DNA of 49,658 bases, taken from NCBI GenBank assembly GCA_036392935.1, contig DASVWZ010000253.1, positions 1 to 49,658 on the forward strand. Direction: 5' to 3'. A program made the translations under genes and the position numbers. Positions within the stretch are counted from its first letter, which is position 1, and each line of letters begins with the position of its first letter. Below, piece after piece: positions 22,909-31,756 of this stretch. This DNA comes from DASVWZ01 sp036392935. GTDB lineage: Bacteria > Acidobacteriota > Terriglobia > Terriglobales > Acidobacteriaceae. The notes below the pieces were generated by a model, which did not search any database, was not told the origin of the DNA, and worked only from the letters and a program-made list of their open reading frames with translations.

Positions 22909-24189
22909 ATGCTAAGGCTAAAGCTTTTGTTTTTTCTCGCGGTCGGAACCATGTGCACAGCGTCCGACAAAGGCCTTTGCCCGCCCCGGCTCACCGGCGA
23001 CATTCCGTTCGAAAAGAAAGCCGCCCAGCCGAACCCCTCAATGCCCGGTAAACAGTACTTGGGGACCGTCAGCCTCCTCACCCAGCTAAGCGACACCGGC
23101 CGTGTTTGCTTCATCGTTTCGATTGATGGCATCAACAAAGACATCGACAAAAAGACCGAACAGGCATCTCAACAGCGGCGCTTCGATCCCGTCCGAAGAG
23201 ACGGGCGCCCGGTGCCCGCCTTGGCGACGGTTTACGTTGATTACTGGACCCTACCGGGGGGACAGGTTATCGGCGATCCGCCACAAATTGCCTCAGAGTT
23301 TGATTGGGCAGACCAGTTTCTCCAGGCCGGTTCAAACATGAATATCTTCGAACTCCCGTCGTTTCAGATGCACGCACAGCTTCAAATCGAAAACAATGGC
23401 GAACCCCTCAGGGGAACTTTGCTGCTATTGTGGAACGGGCCAGATCAATGGCGCGAAGACATCAGTTTTCCCGGTTACAGCGAGACCCAAATCGGCGGCA
23501 AGGACACTGTCTTTCTTAAGCGGACCACCGATTTCCTGCCCCTACGCATTCAGCAGGTGCACGGCACATTGGGGTTCAGTTCATCGGCGAGTTACGGCTC
23601 GTTCTTCCATCCGCTGACAGATTCCAAGGCAACGGTCACCGACGTTCATGCAGAGAAGGTCAACGACAAAGATCTCGTTTGCCTGAACGGAAAAAATCTA
23701 TGCGTTGACCCGTCGACTCACTCCTTGGCCCGGCAATTGCCATTCGTCGACAGCAATAACTCGCCGGTCGGCGCCAAGTTCTTTCCCGGCCATCTTAGTT
23801 GGGTGGACCATGGCAAAATGCTGGTTGAAATCAATGTCACCGACCTGAAAGTGACAGATCGGTTACCAGCATCCTCTTTCCAGGCTCCCCCGGATGCTAC
23901 ATCCAGGCCCGGCTGCATGAATCCAATACCCCCTCGTCTATTGAGCAGGGTAGTTCCGAAGTATCCAAACGATGAGAGGCGGTCAAACGCCCAGGGCAAC
24001 GTCGCGATCTCCGCCGTGATTAGCAAGGAGGGAATACCGGGCGATCTCCATGTGGTGTCGAGCGTAAGCCCAGGGCTGGACGGTTCAGCCATGGACGCCC
24101 TCCGCCAATGGCGTTACCAACCTGCTACCTGCGGCAGCGCCAGTGTAGACGTCGAAATGATTTTGACAGTTATCTTCTCCCTACAGTAG
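22909..24189 (+). CDS. Exported protein with C-terminal TonB domain
   Basis: This 426-residue protein starts at the ATG at 22909 (MLRLKLLFFLAVGTMCTA), a signal or lipoprotein-like N-terminus. The frame is open upstream to 22756 but that stretch (arginine- and proline-rich) does not look like protein. The bulk (about residues 40-330) is a polar, beta-rich region I do not recognise, with VYVDYWTLPGGQVIGDPPQ and a late CLNGKNLCVD. The C-terminus matches the TonB energy-transducer domain: SRVVPKYPNDERRSNAQGNVAISAVISKEG, DALRQWRYQPA and VEMILTVIF. Family members couple to TonB-dependent receptors, but here the domain may simply bind peptidoglycan or outer-membrane partners. The gene is divergent from hpt. 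Confidence 0.8.
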   Translation: MLRLKLLFFLAVGTMCTASDKGLCPPRLTGDIPFEKKAAQPNPSMPGKQYLGTVSLLTQLSDTGRVCFIVSIDGINKDIDKKTEQASQQRRFDPVRRDGRPVPALATVYVDYWTLPGGQVIGDPPQIASEFDWADQFLQAGSNMNIFELPSFQMHAQLQIENNGEPLRGTLLLLWNGPDQWREDISFPGYSETQIGGKDTVFLKRTTDFLPLRIQQVHGTLGFSSSASYGSFFHPLTDSKATVTDVHAEKVNDKDLVCLNGKNLCVDPSTHSLARQLPFVDSNNSPVGAKFFPGHLSWVDHGKMLVEINVTDLKVTDRLPASSFQAPPDATSRPGCMNPIPPRLLSRVVPKYPNDERRSNAQGNVAISAVISKEGIPGDLHVVSSVSPGLDGSAMDALRQWRYQPATCGSASVDVEMILTVIFSLQ

Positions 24190-24219
24190 GCCGGCGGACA
24201 AAAAAACTGTGCGGCGCTT

Positions 24220-24278
24220 GCCCGAACTCTGCCTCCGACTTGACTTCTGCCCTCCAACTTCTTACTTCTAACTTCACA
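24220..24278. repeat. CTTCTGA-type intergenic repeat
   Basis: The words GACTTGACTTCTG, CAACTTCTTACTTC and TAACTTC occur in succession with a spacing of about seven to eight bases. This is the third occurrence in the window and the cleanest one. It ends 13 bases before the GTG of the small membrane protein. Confidence 0.5.
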
Positions 24279-24290
24279 TGAGGTGCAACC

Positions 24291-24575
24291 GTGCACATTG
24301 ATCCCTGGCTATCCCTCGGCGTCTTTCTATCTACCGCGGCAACCGACGCCGTCTACGTCATGTTCAACGCCGCCGTTTCCGCCCGCCGTCGCCTTCCTGC
24401 GGCCAGTTGGAGCAGCGTCTGGTATCTGCTCTCGGCCTTTGCTGTCATCAGCTACACCCGCAACTGGGCTTACGTGGGATTCGCCGCCGCCGGCTCCTGG
24501 GTCGGCGCATTTCTTTCGATGACCCTCCTCAAAAACTCGCGAGATTCCGTGCTCCCGCGCGGCCCGGCGCAATAG
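24291..24575 (+). CDS. Small three-helix membrane protein
   Basis: This is a 94-residue hydrophobic protein beginning with GTG at 24291, preceded by GAGG seven bases upstream. Three hydrophobic segments are visible at about residues 8-27 (LGVFLSTAATDAVYVMFNAA), 41-57 (SSVWYLLSAFAVISYTR) and 61-78 (YVGFAAAGSWVGAFLSMT). Conserved-looking residues are the aspartate in the first helix and RRLPAASW in the loop. I do not know the function. Small proteins of this form in Acidobacteria are annotated only as hypothetical membrane proteins. The amidohydrolase gene starts 90 bases downstream. Confidence 0.7.
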   Translation: MHIDPWLSLGVFLSTAATDAVYVMFNAAVSARRRLPAASWSSVWYLLSAFAVISYTRNWAYVGFAAAGSWVGAFLSMTLLKNSRDSVLPRGPAQ

Positions 24576-24665
24576 TTCGAGCAGCGTTAGCCGCGCCGCG
24601 GCGGTTCCGAACCGGCGCAGCCCATTCCGCGATAGACTGTTTCGAACCAAAACCAAGAGGCAAGC

Positions 24666-25988
24666 ATGAACTCAATAAAATTCGCTCTGAGCCACCTTTT
24701 CGTACTCGCGCTAGCTTTCTTGTCGGCATCGTCTTCCCACGCGCAGAGCGCCGAAGCCACCCCTAAGCCCGTCGTGCTCAAGGCCGCCCATCTTTTCGAC
24801 TCCGTCTCCGGCAAATTAATCGACCACGGTGTGATTGTCGTCGTCGGAAAAAATATTCAGGCCGTCGGTACCGACGCCGCCATTCCAGCCGGCGCCCAAG
24901 TTATCGACCTCGGCGATGCCACCTTGCTTCCCGGCTTCATCGACGCCCACGTTCACCTTTCATCCGAGTCTGGCGACGACTGGTATGAAGATTTTTACCA
25001 AGGAATATTCCGCTTTCCCGCCGAGCAGGCGCTGTACGGTGCGCACTACGCGAAAGCTACGCTCGAAGCCGGTGTGACCACCGTCCGCGACGTCGGCTCG
25101 CAAGACTACACTGCCCTTGGACTTCGCAATGCCATCCACGCGGGAATGATTCCCGGTCCTAACATGCTGGTCTCGAACTACGCCATCGGATCGACCGGTG
25201 GTCACGCCGATCAGGATCCATTCCCTCCGCAATTGATCACTCCCTGGGGTCCCATCCAGGGCATTTGCAATGGCCCTGACCAGTGCCGCGCCGCCGTCCG
25301 TTACCAGATCAAGTATGGCGCCGACGTGATCAAGTTCATGCCCTCCGGCGGCGTGCTTTCCATCACCGATCCCGTCGACAACGTTCAACTCACGCAGGAC
25401 GAAATGAACGCCATCGTCTCCGAAGCCCACGCCTGGACGCGCAAAGTCGCTGCGCACTGCCACGGTGACCGCGCCGCGAAGATGGCCATCGCCGCCGGCG
25501 TCGATTCCATCGAGCACGGCACTTTTCTTCAGGATGACACCCTTGCCGAAATGAAGAAGCGCCACGTCTATCTTGTTCCCACGCTCTCCGCCGGATATTG
25601 GGAGAGCAAACGAATCGATCAGCTTCCGCCCGTGGTTGCCGCGAAGTCTCGCGCCGCGATGGCGCAGATCGATCAAATGATGCAGCACGCCGTCAAAATT
25701 GGAGTGCCCATCGCCATGGGCACAGATTCCGGAGTCGGCCCGCATGGCAAAAACGCCGTCGAATTCTGGCTCATGACCAAAGACGGCATGTCGCCCGCGC
25801 AAGCCATAATGGCTGGCACCGCCGGAGGCGCCGATCTGCTGGGCGTCTCCGCGCAAACCGGAACTCTGCAAGCCGGCAAGTCCGCCGACATCGTTGCCGT
25901 GCCGGGCAATCCGCTGTCCGATATCGAAGCCACTCAGCACCCGATCTTTGTCATGAAACAAGGCGTGATCTACGTGGGAGGAAAATGA
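24666..25988 (+). CDS. Exported amidohydrolase (imidazolonepropionase/prolidase-like)
   Basis: This is a 440-residue metal-dependent hydrolase with a signal peptide (MNSIKFALSHLFVLALAFLS, cleavage near SSHAQ). The domain order is a small N-terminal beta-sandwich (VVLKAAHLFDSVSGKLI), then a TIM barrel with metal ligands HVH (residues 95-97 in FIDAHVHLSS), a carbamylated-lysine candidate in DVIKFMPSGG, histidines in AAHCHGDRA and SIEHGTF, and the catalytic aspartate in MGTDSGVGPHG. Related exported enzymes cleave Xaa-Pro or aryl-amide dipeptides; the actual substrate is unknown. Its TGA overlaps the ATG of the cyclodeaminase-like gene by four bases, so the two products are made in a fixed ratio. 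Confidence 0.9.
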   Translation: MNSIKFALSHLFVLALAFLSASSSHAQSAEATPKPVVLKAAHLFDSVSGKLIDHGVIVVVGKNIQAVGTDAAIPAGAQVIDLGDATLLPGFIDAHVHLSSESGDDWYEDFYQGIFRFPAEQALYGAHYAKATLEAGVTTVRDVGSQDYTALGLRNAIHAGMIPGPNMLVSNYAIGSTGGHADQDPFPPQLITPWGPIQGICNGPDQCRAAVRYQIKYGADVIKFMPSGGVLSITDPVDNVQLTQDEMNAIVSEAHAWTRKVAAHCHGDRAAKMAIAAGVDSIEHGTFLQDDTLAEMKKRHVYLVPTLSAGYWESKRIDQLPPVVAAKSRAAMAQIDQMMQHAVKIGVPIAMGTDSGVGPHGKNAVEFWLMTKDGMSPAQAIMAGTAGGADLLGVSAQTGTLQAGKSADIVAVPGNPLSDIEATQHPIFVMKQGVIYVGGK

Positions 25989-26902
25989 CGCGTTTCCTCG
26001 ACGAACCCGCCGTGCGCGCTCGCTTGTCCATACCCGCCCTCATCGACGCCATGGAGCGCGCGCTGGTCGCCTTTTCCAGCGGAGAGGTGCAGCAGCCCGT
26101 TCGCACCGTCTTTCCTTTCGGCAGCGATCCGTCGTATTTCGGATCGATGCCCTGCTACGTGCCTTCGCTTCCTGCGCTCGGCGCAAAGCTCGTCACCGTC
26201 TGCCGCAGCAACGCCGCGCGCGGACTCGGCACCCACCAAGCCACCATCATCATGTTCGACCCCACCACCGGCATCGTCGACGCCGTCCTCGACGGCCGCT
26301 ACATCACCGAGGCCAGAACCGCAGCCGCTTCGGCCGTCTCCGCGCGCTTGCTGTCGCGAAAAAATGCTCGCATTCTCGGCATCATCGGTTCCGGCGTGCA
26401 GGCCCGCAGCCACGTGGAAGCTCTGTCAACCGTGAGAAAGTTTGACGAAATCCGCGTCTGGAGTCCGAACGCCGACCGGCTTCGTCAATTCGCCGCCGAA
26501 ACCGGCGTTCGTGCCATGCCCGATGCCGAGTCTGTGGTTCGCGGAGCTGATATCATCGTCACCGTCACCGCGTCACCCACCCCTGTCGTCGAGAACGACT
26601 GGGTTGCAGACGGCACACACATCATCGCTGTTGGATCATGCACGCCGAAGCATCGCGAGCTCGACCCCGCGCTTGTCGAGCGCTCTCGCCTGATCGTCGA
26701 TTCGCGCGCCGCTGCCCTCAAAGAAGCAGGCGATGTGGTGATGGGAATCGCCGAAGGCCGCTGGACCGCCGATCACATCTCCGCCGAACTCGGCGAACTC
26801 CCGGCAAGAAAAGATGACCGCGAGATCACCATCTTCAAATCGCTCGGCCTCGCCGTCGAAGACATCTTCGCCGCTCATCTGGCGCTGTCCGCTCGCACCT
26901 AG
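25985..26902 (+). CDS. Ornithine cyclodeaminase/mu-crystallin family protein
   Basis: This 305-residue cytoplasmic protein belongs to the NAD(P)-dependent family that includes ornithine cyclodeaminase, alanine dehydrogenase and ketimine reductases. The substrate domain shows FPFGSDPSYFGSMPCYVPSLPALGAKLVTVCRSN and the family signature GRYITEARTAAASAVSARLL (about 105-124). The Rossmann loop is ILGIIGSGVQARSHVEAL (about 130-147), followed by EIRVWSPNADR. The start is the ATG at 25985, overlapping the amidohydrolase stop (ATGA). The pairing of an exported dipeptidase-like hydrolase with this enzyme suggests peptide-derived cyclic imino acid or proline metabolism, which is inference. Confidence 0.9.
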   Translation: MTRFLDEPAVRARLSIPALIDAMERALVAFSSGEVQQPVRTVFPFGSDPSYFGSMPCYVPSLPALGAKLVTVCRSNAARGLGTHQATIIMFDPTTGIVDAVLDGRYITEARTAAASAVSARLLSRKNARILGIIGSGVQARSHVEALSTVRKFDEIRVWSPNADRLRQFAAETGVRAMPDAESVVRGADIIVTVTASPTPVVENDWVADGTHIIAVGSCTPKHRELDPALVERSRLIVDSRAAALKEAGDVVMGIAEGRWTADHISAELGELPARKDDREITIFKSLGLAVEDIFAAHLALSART

Positions 26903-26924
26903 AACACGGTCCGCAGCCGTCCGC

Positions 26925-27632
26925 CTAGTTACACGATCCGTCATCCTGGAACTTGCCGCCCCCCAGCATGCGCGTCAGAAAATGTCCGCAGGTTATGAGC
27001 TTTTGCGACAGCGGATCGTTGCGCAATGCGTTCGGAGACGACGTGTACTGCGCCGTATCCATGTTTTTCTTTGCAGCCACCAGTTGGTCGCTCCACTGTT
27101 GCACTAGATTGAAGCCGTTATGCAACAACTGTGCCGCATTGCGGTCGCCATCGGTCGTTGCGGCGGCGTCGGCCAATTGCAGGCTCTGTGACGCCTGATC
27201 GCGATAGCCGTTTACCCACTCGTCTGTTACACCGTAATTGCCGCGAATTGCCGACGCCAATGTCGTTGCCCACTCCCGCAGCCGTGCGACCTCTTCAATG
27301 CCCGCAATCATAAATTGCTGTGACAACGCTGAGCTGTTTGCCGGCGGCGGAACCGGCACTGGAGGACCTGCCGCCGCTACGCTCCCGGTGCCTCCGCCGG
27401 CCGGGAAGTTGATGACGATTCCCGTCCCGTGAAAACTGACCGAACCCTGACCAATGCTGGCGAGCCCCATCACATCCGCGAACAGCCGCCCGTTCTGGTC
27501 AATGACGTCAGCTTTCCCACTCTGTCCGTTGATGGTTACGTTTCTGGTTTGCATCGTCGATTGCCCGAGCGCGACGCCGCCGACCACCGCAATGAGCACC
27601 AGCGCAAAAATGTTTTCCCAGTGTTTTTTCAT
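26925..27632 (-). CDS. Secreted alanine-rich protein of unknown function
   Basis: This is a 235-residue protein with a signal peptide (MKKHWENIFALVLIAVVGGV, cleavage near ALGQS). Residues of about 28-80 form a small beta domain (TRNVTINGQSGKADVIDQNGRLFADVMGLAS, then VSFHGTGIVINFP) that resembles a copper-amine-oxidase-type or stalk domain. A Gly/Pro/Val linker follows. Residues of about 103-235 are helical (GIEEVARLREWATTLASAIRGNYGV, RDQASQSLQLADAAATTDGDRNAAQLLHNGF) with two cysteines near the end (ITCGHF, DGSCN). It is convergent with the cyclodeaminase-like gene, 22 bases apart. Function is unknown. Confidence 0.65.
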   Translation of the reverse strand: MKKHWENIFALVLIAVVGGVALGQSTMQTRNVTINGQSGKADVIDQNGRLFADVMGLASIGQGSVSFHGTGIVINFPAGGGTGSVAAAGPPVPVPPPANSSALSQQFMIAGIEEVARLREWATTLASAIRGNYGVTDEWVNGYRDQASQSLQLADAAATTDGDRNAAQLLHNGFNLVQQWSDQLVAAKKNMDTAQYTSSPNALRNDPLSQKLITCGHFLTRMLGGGKFQDDGSCN

Positions 27633-27710
27633 AAGACCGTTCCTAAGCCCCCAATTCTACCTTCCCGCACGGCCACAGAGCTTGCGAATAACAGGGTCTA
27701 ATCGGTCGGC

Positions 27711-27732
27711 CACGTTATAATTGCGCCCACGG
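27711..27732 (+). promoter_or_regulatory. Leaderless-type promoter of kinase 1
   Basis: CACGTTATAAT (27711-27721) contains a consensus -10 box TATAAT (27716-27721), with only 11 bases to the ATG at 27733. Transcription would start about five bases before or at the ATG, leaving no room for a ribosome binding site. The same 11-mer with the same distance precedes kinase 3 at 38727-38748. No convincing -35 box is seen. Confidence 0.6.
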
Positions 27733-30453
27733 ATGGCACTCGCGCCCAACACCAAACTCGGCCCGTACGAGATTCAATCCCCGCTCGGTGCCGGCGGCAT
27801 GGGCGAAGTCTACCGCGCCCGCGACACCCGCCTCGATCGCAGCGTTGCGGTGAAAATTCTTCCCGCTCATCTCTCCGACCGGCCCGAAGCCGGCGAGCGC
27901 TTCGAACGCGAGGCCCGCACCATTTCTTCTCTGAATCACCCCAACATTTGTCATCTGCACGACGTCGGCGATCAGGACGGCGTCCGCTTCCTCGTCATGG
28001 AATTGCTCGAAGGCGAAACGCTCGCCGATCGCCTGAAACGCGGCCCGCTGCCGCTCGATCAGGTTCTGAGTTGCGGCGCTGAAATCGCCGCCGGCCTCGA
28101 AGCTGCCCACCGCCGCGGCGTCGTCCATCGTGACTTAAAACCCGGCAACATCATGCTGACCAAGACCGGCGCCAAGCTCATGGACTTCGGTCTGGCCAAG
28201 GGCGCCAGCACCGCCAAACCCGTATCCGTCGAACTCACCGCAACCATAAGCAGTTCGCAGCCCAGCCCGCTCACGCAGCAAGGCACCATCGTCGGCACCT
28301 TTCAGTACATGTCGCCGGAGCAAGTCGAAGGCAAAGAAGCCGACGCCCGCAGCGATATCTTCAGTCTCGGCGCAGTGCTCTATGAAATGGTCACCGGCCA
28401 GCGCGCCTTCGAAGGCAAGACCATGGTCTCGGTCGCGGCCGCCATTCTGGAAAAAGATCCCGAGCCTATCCGCAACCTGCAGCCAAACACTCCCATTACG
28501 CTCGAACGCGTGATCAGGAAATGCCTCGCCAAGGATCCCGACGCGCGCTGGCAAAGCGCCGGCGACCTCGCCAGCGAACTGAAATGGATCGGCGAAGCGC
28601 CTGCTTCCGGCACGCACGCCCAACCCGCGCCAACCACCACCATAGCGAAGTCCGCTCCACTTCCGTGGGCTGTCGCCGCTATAGCATTACTCGCTGTGCT
28701 CACGCTTGCCGTTCTTTATTTCGCCCGTGCCCGCGAACCCCGGCCAATGGTCCGAACTCAGATCGCACCCTCCGACAAGCTCGAGTTCAACTTCGTCGGC
28801 GACAACGGCGGGCCACCGGTGATTTCGCCCGACGGTAGGAACATCGTTTTCTCCGCCCGCGGCCAGAGCAAAGAGCAGCTTTTTCTGCGATCAATGGATA
28901 ACCTGACCCCCCAGCCGATACCCGGCACCGAAGATGCAACCTTTCCCTTTTGGTCGCCCGACAGTCGGTCGATCGCTTTCTTCTCCGACGGAAAAATGCG
29001 GCGCGTAGACGTCGGTGGCGGACCGTCGGTCATCATCGGCGATGCGCCGGCCGGTCGCGGCGGATGCTGGGGCCCCAATGGCACCATCCTGTTCTCTCCG
29101 CAGTTCAGCTCTCCGATATACCAGAGTCCAGCAACCGGCGGAACTCCCGCCCCCGTCACCAGGCTCTCGGAAAAATACACAACCCATCGCTGGCCTGCGT
29201 TCTTGCCCGATGGCCGTCACCTCCTCTATCTGGCCGCCAACCACGCCACGCCGAGCGGCGAAACGGCTGTCTTCTGGGCATCGCTCGACGGCAAACAGAA
29301 CAAACTCGTAGTTCTGAGTTCGTCGAATGCAATTTATGCGGCCGGCTATCTGCTCTACGTCCGTCAGAATGCGCTCATGGCCCAGCCTTTCGATCAGTCG
29401 TCCGGTGAACTCAGCGGCCAGGCTGTGGCATTAAACGATGACGTGCAAGTCGATAGCTCGGTCTGGCGCGGCACATTTTCCGCTTCTGACAACGGCACCA
29501 TGGTCTACCAGCCCGGGCAAGCCACGGGTGGACTGCAATTGACATGGTTCGACCGCAATGGCAGGGACACTGCGAACCTGGGAGCGCCGGACAACTACTA
29601 TCAGGTGGAACTCTCACCTGACGGCAAAAAGGCTGCCGTCGCCATCGGCACGTTCACGGTGGGCATCTGGATTTACGATGTCGAACACAACACGCGTACT
29701 CGCTTCACCTTCGGCAATGACGCTTATCTCAGCCCCATCTGGTCACCGGATGGCAAACAAATCGCTTACATGACCGGACGGACTGGCTCGCTTGGCGCTG
29801 ACGCAATCATGGAGAAGCCTGCCGATGGATCGGGCGAGGAAACGAAACTTCTCGACCTGACCGCCAACAAGTTTTCCATCCAGTTCCTGGGATTGTCGCA
29901 AGGGCTCACCAGTTGGTCACCGGACGGCCGCTATCTTCTTTTTGTCACCGGCACCGGCTACTCCGGCAATGGAACCGACCTTTGGGCCCTTCCGCTGTTT
30001 GGCGATGGCAAACCATTCGCCTATATCGCCGGCCCGGGCAACCAGCAGTATGCCGAATTCTCCCCGGACAGCCACTGGGTCGCATACACCTCAGATGAAT
30101 CCGGCCAACTCGAGGTCTATGTGGCGCCGTTCCCGTGGACCGGCGCGAAATGGCAGGTTTCAAACGGCGGCGGCGCGCAGCCGCGCTGGCGGCGCGATGG
30201 CAGGCAACTTTATTTTCTGAAGATCGGAAGCGCCAGTGTTTACCAAGCTGACGTCACTTCGCACGGATCGACGTTCGAAATCGGCCAGGTGCGGCCGCTG
30301 TTCCAGGTCAACGATTTTTCTCCCAACACGGCCGGCCAGCAGTATGACGTGACCGCCGACGGCCAGCGCTTCCTGCACATCACCACCGGCAACAACGGCA
30401 AGCTTCCGCTCAATGTGATTCAGAACTGGACCACCGCGCTCAAAAGTAAGTGA
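27733..30453 (+). CDS. Receptor-type Ser/Thr kinase with PD40 beta-propeller (kinase 1)
   Basis: This is a 906-residue membrane kinase. The cytoplasmic kinase domain (about residues 12-288) has a Gly loop GAGGMG (19-24), K41, E60, HRD (132-134, in VVHRDLKPGN), DFG (151-153) and MSPEQ. It is complete, so activity is expected. A proline-rich juxtamembrane segment and one helix (about 311-330) follow. The rest is extracellular, with repeated SPDG-type PD40 (TolB-like) blades: PDGRNIVF, SPDSRSIAF, SPDGKKAAVAI, SPDGKQIAYM and SPDGRYLLFV. The architecture matches PknD-type receptors; the ligand is unknown. The ATG at 27733 fits the promoter spacing and MALAPNTKLGPYEI; an in-frame GTG-led extension would start at 27721, inside the -10 box. 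Confidence 0.9.
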   Translation: MALAPNTKLGPYEIQSPLGAGGMGEVYRARDTRLDRSVAVKILPAHLSDRPEAGERFEREARTISSLNHPNICHLHDVGDQDGVRFLVMELLEGETLADRLKRGPLPLDQVLSCGAEIAAGLEAAHRRGVVHRDLKPGNIMLTKTGAKLMDFGLAKGASTAKPVSVELTATISSSQPSPLTQQGTIVGTFQYMSPEQVEGKEADARSDIFSLGAVLYEMVTGQRAFEGKTMVSVAAAILEKDPEPIRNLQPNTPITLERVIRKCLAKDPDARWQSAGDLASELKWIGEAPASGTHAQPAPTTTIAKSAPLPWAVAAIALLAVLTLAVLYFARAREPRPMVRTQIAPSDKLEFNFVGDNGGPPVISPDGRNIVFSARGQSKEQLFLRSMDNLTPQPIPGTEDATFPFWSPDSRSIAFFSDGKMRRVDVGGGPSVIIGDAPAGRGGCWGPNGTILFSPQFSSPIYQSPATGGTPAPVTRLSEKYTTHRWPAFLPDGRHLLYLAANHATPSGETAVFWASLDGKQNKLVVLSSSNAIYAAGYLLYVRQNALMAQPFDQSSGELSGQAVALNDDVQVDSSVWRGTFSASDNGTMVYQPGQATGGLQLTWFDRNGRDTANLGAPDNYYQVELSPDGKKAAVAIGTFTVGIWIYDVEHNTRTRFTFGNDAYLSPIWSPDGKQIAYMTGRTGSLGADAIMEKPADGSGEETKLLDLTANKFSIQFLGLSQGLTSWSPDGRYLLFVTGTGYSGNGTDLWALPLFGDGKPFAYIAGPGNQQYAEFSPDSHWVAYTSDESGQLEVYVAPFPWTGAKWQVSNGGGAQPRWRRDGRQLYFLKIGSASVYQADVTSHGSTFEIGQVRPLFQVNDFSPNTAGQQYDVTADGQRFLHITTGNNGKLPLNVIQNWTTALKSK

Positions 30454-30468
30454 AGCTCTTCCACCCAG

Positions 30469-31641
30469 TTATCTTGCCAACCAGCCAGTCAACGCCGCCC
30501 CCACGATCAGCCACGCCGAATTAATCCGAAAGCGCATCAACAGTGCCGTGCTGGCTACCAGAATTGCGGCCGTGATCCAGTCGATCACCGAAGCTCGCCC
30601 CAACTGCCACGCCACCACCGCCATCAGCGCCAAAGATCCAACCACTACCCCATCCAGAATCGCTGATGCAATTGCCGACCGCCGCAGCTTCGGCAGCAGG
30701 TGCGCGCTCGAAGCCACCAGCACAAACCCCGGCAAGAAGATCCCCACCGTCCCCACCACTGCGCCCCGTATTCCCGCGACCAGGTAGCCGATAAACGTCG
30801 CCGTCGTGAATAGCGGCCCTGGCGTAAATTGCCCCACCGCGACGGCATCAATCAGTTGCTTCTCCGTCAGCCAGTGCAGCTTTTCGATGAACTCCGCTCG
30901 CAGAAATGCCAGCAGCACGTATCCGCTGCCGAATACCGTCGCTCCAATTTTCAAAAACGACAGGAACAATCTGAGAAGACTAACGGGAAGTGTCGCCGCC
31001 GCTGCCGGCGCGATCGCAAGCCCAGCCCATCCGTTAAGCCGCAGGAGAACTGCTGCCAAAGCGGTCCGTTGCTTTCCAAACCAGATTGGCGCGCACGACG
31101 TCACGCCCGCAATCGCAAGCACCGCCAGCGGCGCAACGCCGACGGCACTCAAGACAACCGCGCCCACTCCGATCGCTGCCAGAAACCCGCTCTTCACCGC
31201 CGCCCGAGATAAGCTCCACAACGCCTGGAGGATGATCGCAATCACCGCCGGCTTTATGCCGTGCAGAATCCCCGCGACTTGCGGCAACGAGCCGTATCGC
31301 GCGTACACCGCGGCAATGAGCGTCACCAAAACCGCCGCCGGAAAAATAAAGCAACATCCCGCGACCAACAGCCCCGCCCATCCACGCTTCGATTGACCAA
31401 CGAAGATCCCGACCTCCGTCGAGCTCGGCCCCGGAATCAGGCTCGCTGCGGCCAGCCGGTCTAGAAACTCCGGCTTGGTGATCCAACCCCGCTTGGTGAC
31501 GAACTCGTCCTCCATCATGGCAACATGTGCCGCAGGTCCGCCAAACGCGGTGGTACCGAGCTTCAGAAATACGAACGCCAACTCCGTCAGCGACACTCGG
31601 CCGTCTGGGTCAGCACCCTGCTCAGTGTGTTCTTCGTTCAT
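30469..31641 (-). CDS. chrA: Chromate transporter-family protein
   Basis: This is a 390-residue, two-domain CHR transporter. Each half starts with the family signature: FLKLGTTAFGGPAAHVAMMEDEFV (about 25-48) and FLKIGATVFGSGYVLLAFLRAEF (about 225-247). Each half has PGP motifs (SLIPGPSSTEVGIFVG and GQFTPGPLFTTATFIGY). About ten to twelve hydrophobic helices are present. ChrA exports chromate by proton coupling; members outside resistance operons may export sulfate or another oxyanion. No chrB or other resistance gene accompanies it. It is convergent with kinase 1, with only 15 bases between stops. Confidence 0.92.
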   Translation of the reverse strand: MNEEHTEQGADPDGRVSLTELAFVFLKLGTTAFGGPAAHVAMMEDEFVTKRGWITKPEFLDRLAAASLIPGPSSTEVGIFVGQSKRGWAGLLVAGCCFIFPAAVLVTLIAAVYARYGSLPQVAGILHGIKPAVIAIILQALWSLSRAAVKSGFLAAIGVGAVVLSAVGVAPLAVLAIAGVTSCAPIWFGKQRTALAAVLLRLNGWAGLAIAPAAAATLPVSLLRLFLSFLKIGATVFGSGYVLLAFLRAEFIEKLHWLTEKQLIDAVAVGQFTPGPLFTTATFIGYLVAGIRGAVVGTVGIFLPGFVLVASSAHLLPKLRRSAIASAILDGVVVGSLALMAVVAWQLGRASVIDWITAAILVASTALLMRFRINSAWLIVGAALTGWLAR

Positions 31642-31704
31642 CGAAGCACAAGACTACCCGAACCCGCTGCGATGAGAAAGCAAAGGTCCGGCACGTCGGC
31701 AGAA

Positions 31705-31735
31705 ACAAAAAACCGCCCAAGAATATTGGGCGGCT
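31705..31735 (-). terminator. Intrinsic terminator of the HAF-repeat gene
   Basis: CCGCCCAA (31713-31720) and TTGGGCGG (31726-31733) form an eight-base stem with a five-base loop. Read on the minus strand it is followed by TTTTTTGTTT. It lies about 25 bases past the HAF-repeat stop, a textbook position. Confidence 0.9.
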
Positions 31736-31756
31736 CAGCATCTGTTCGCGATTCTC

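Noticed and set aside
30469..31641. chrA as part of a metal-resistance island
   Set aside because: No chrB, other resistance gene, transposase or composition change accompanies it; the neighbours are ordinary surface and kinase genes.
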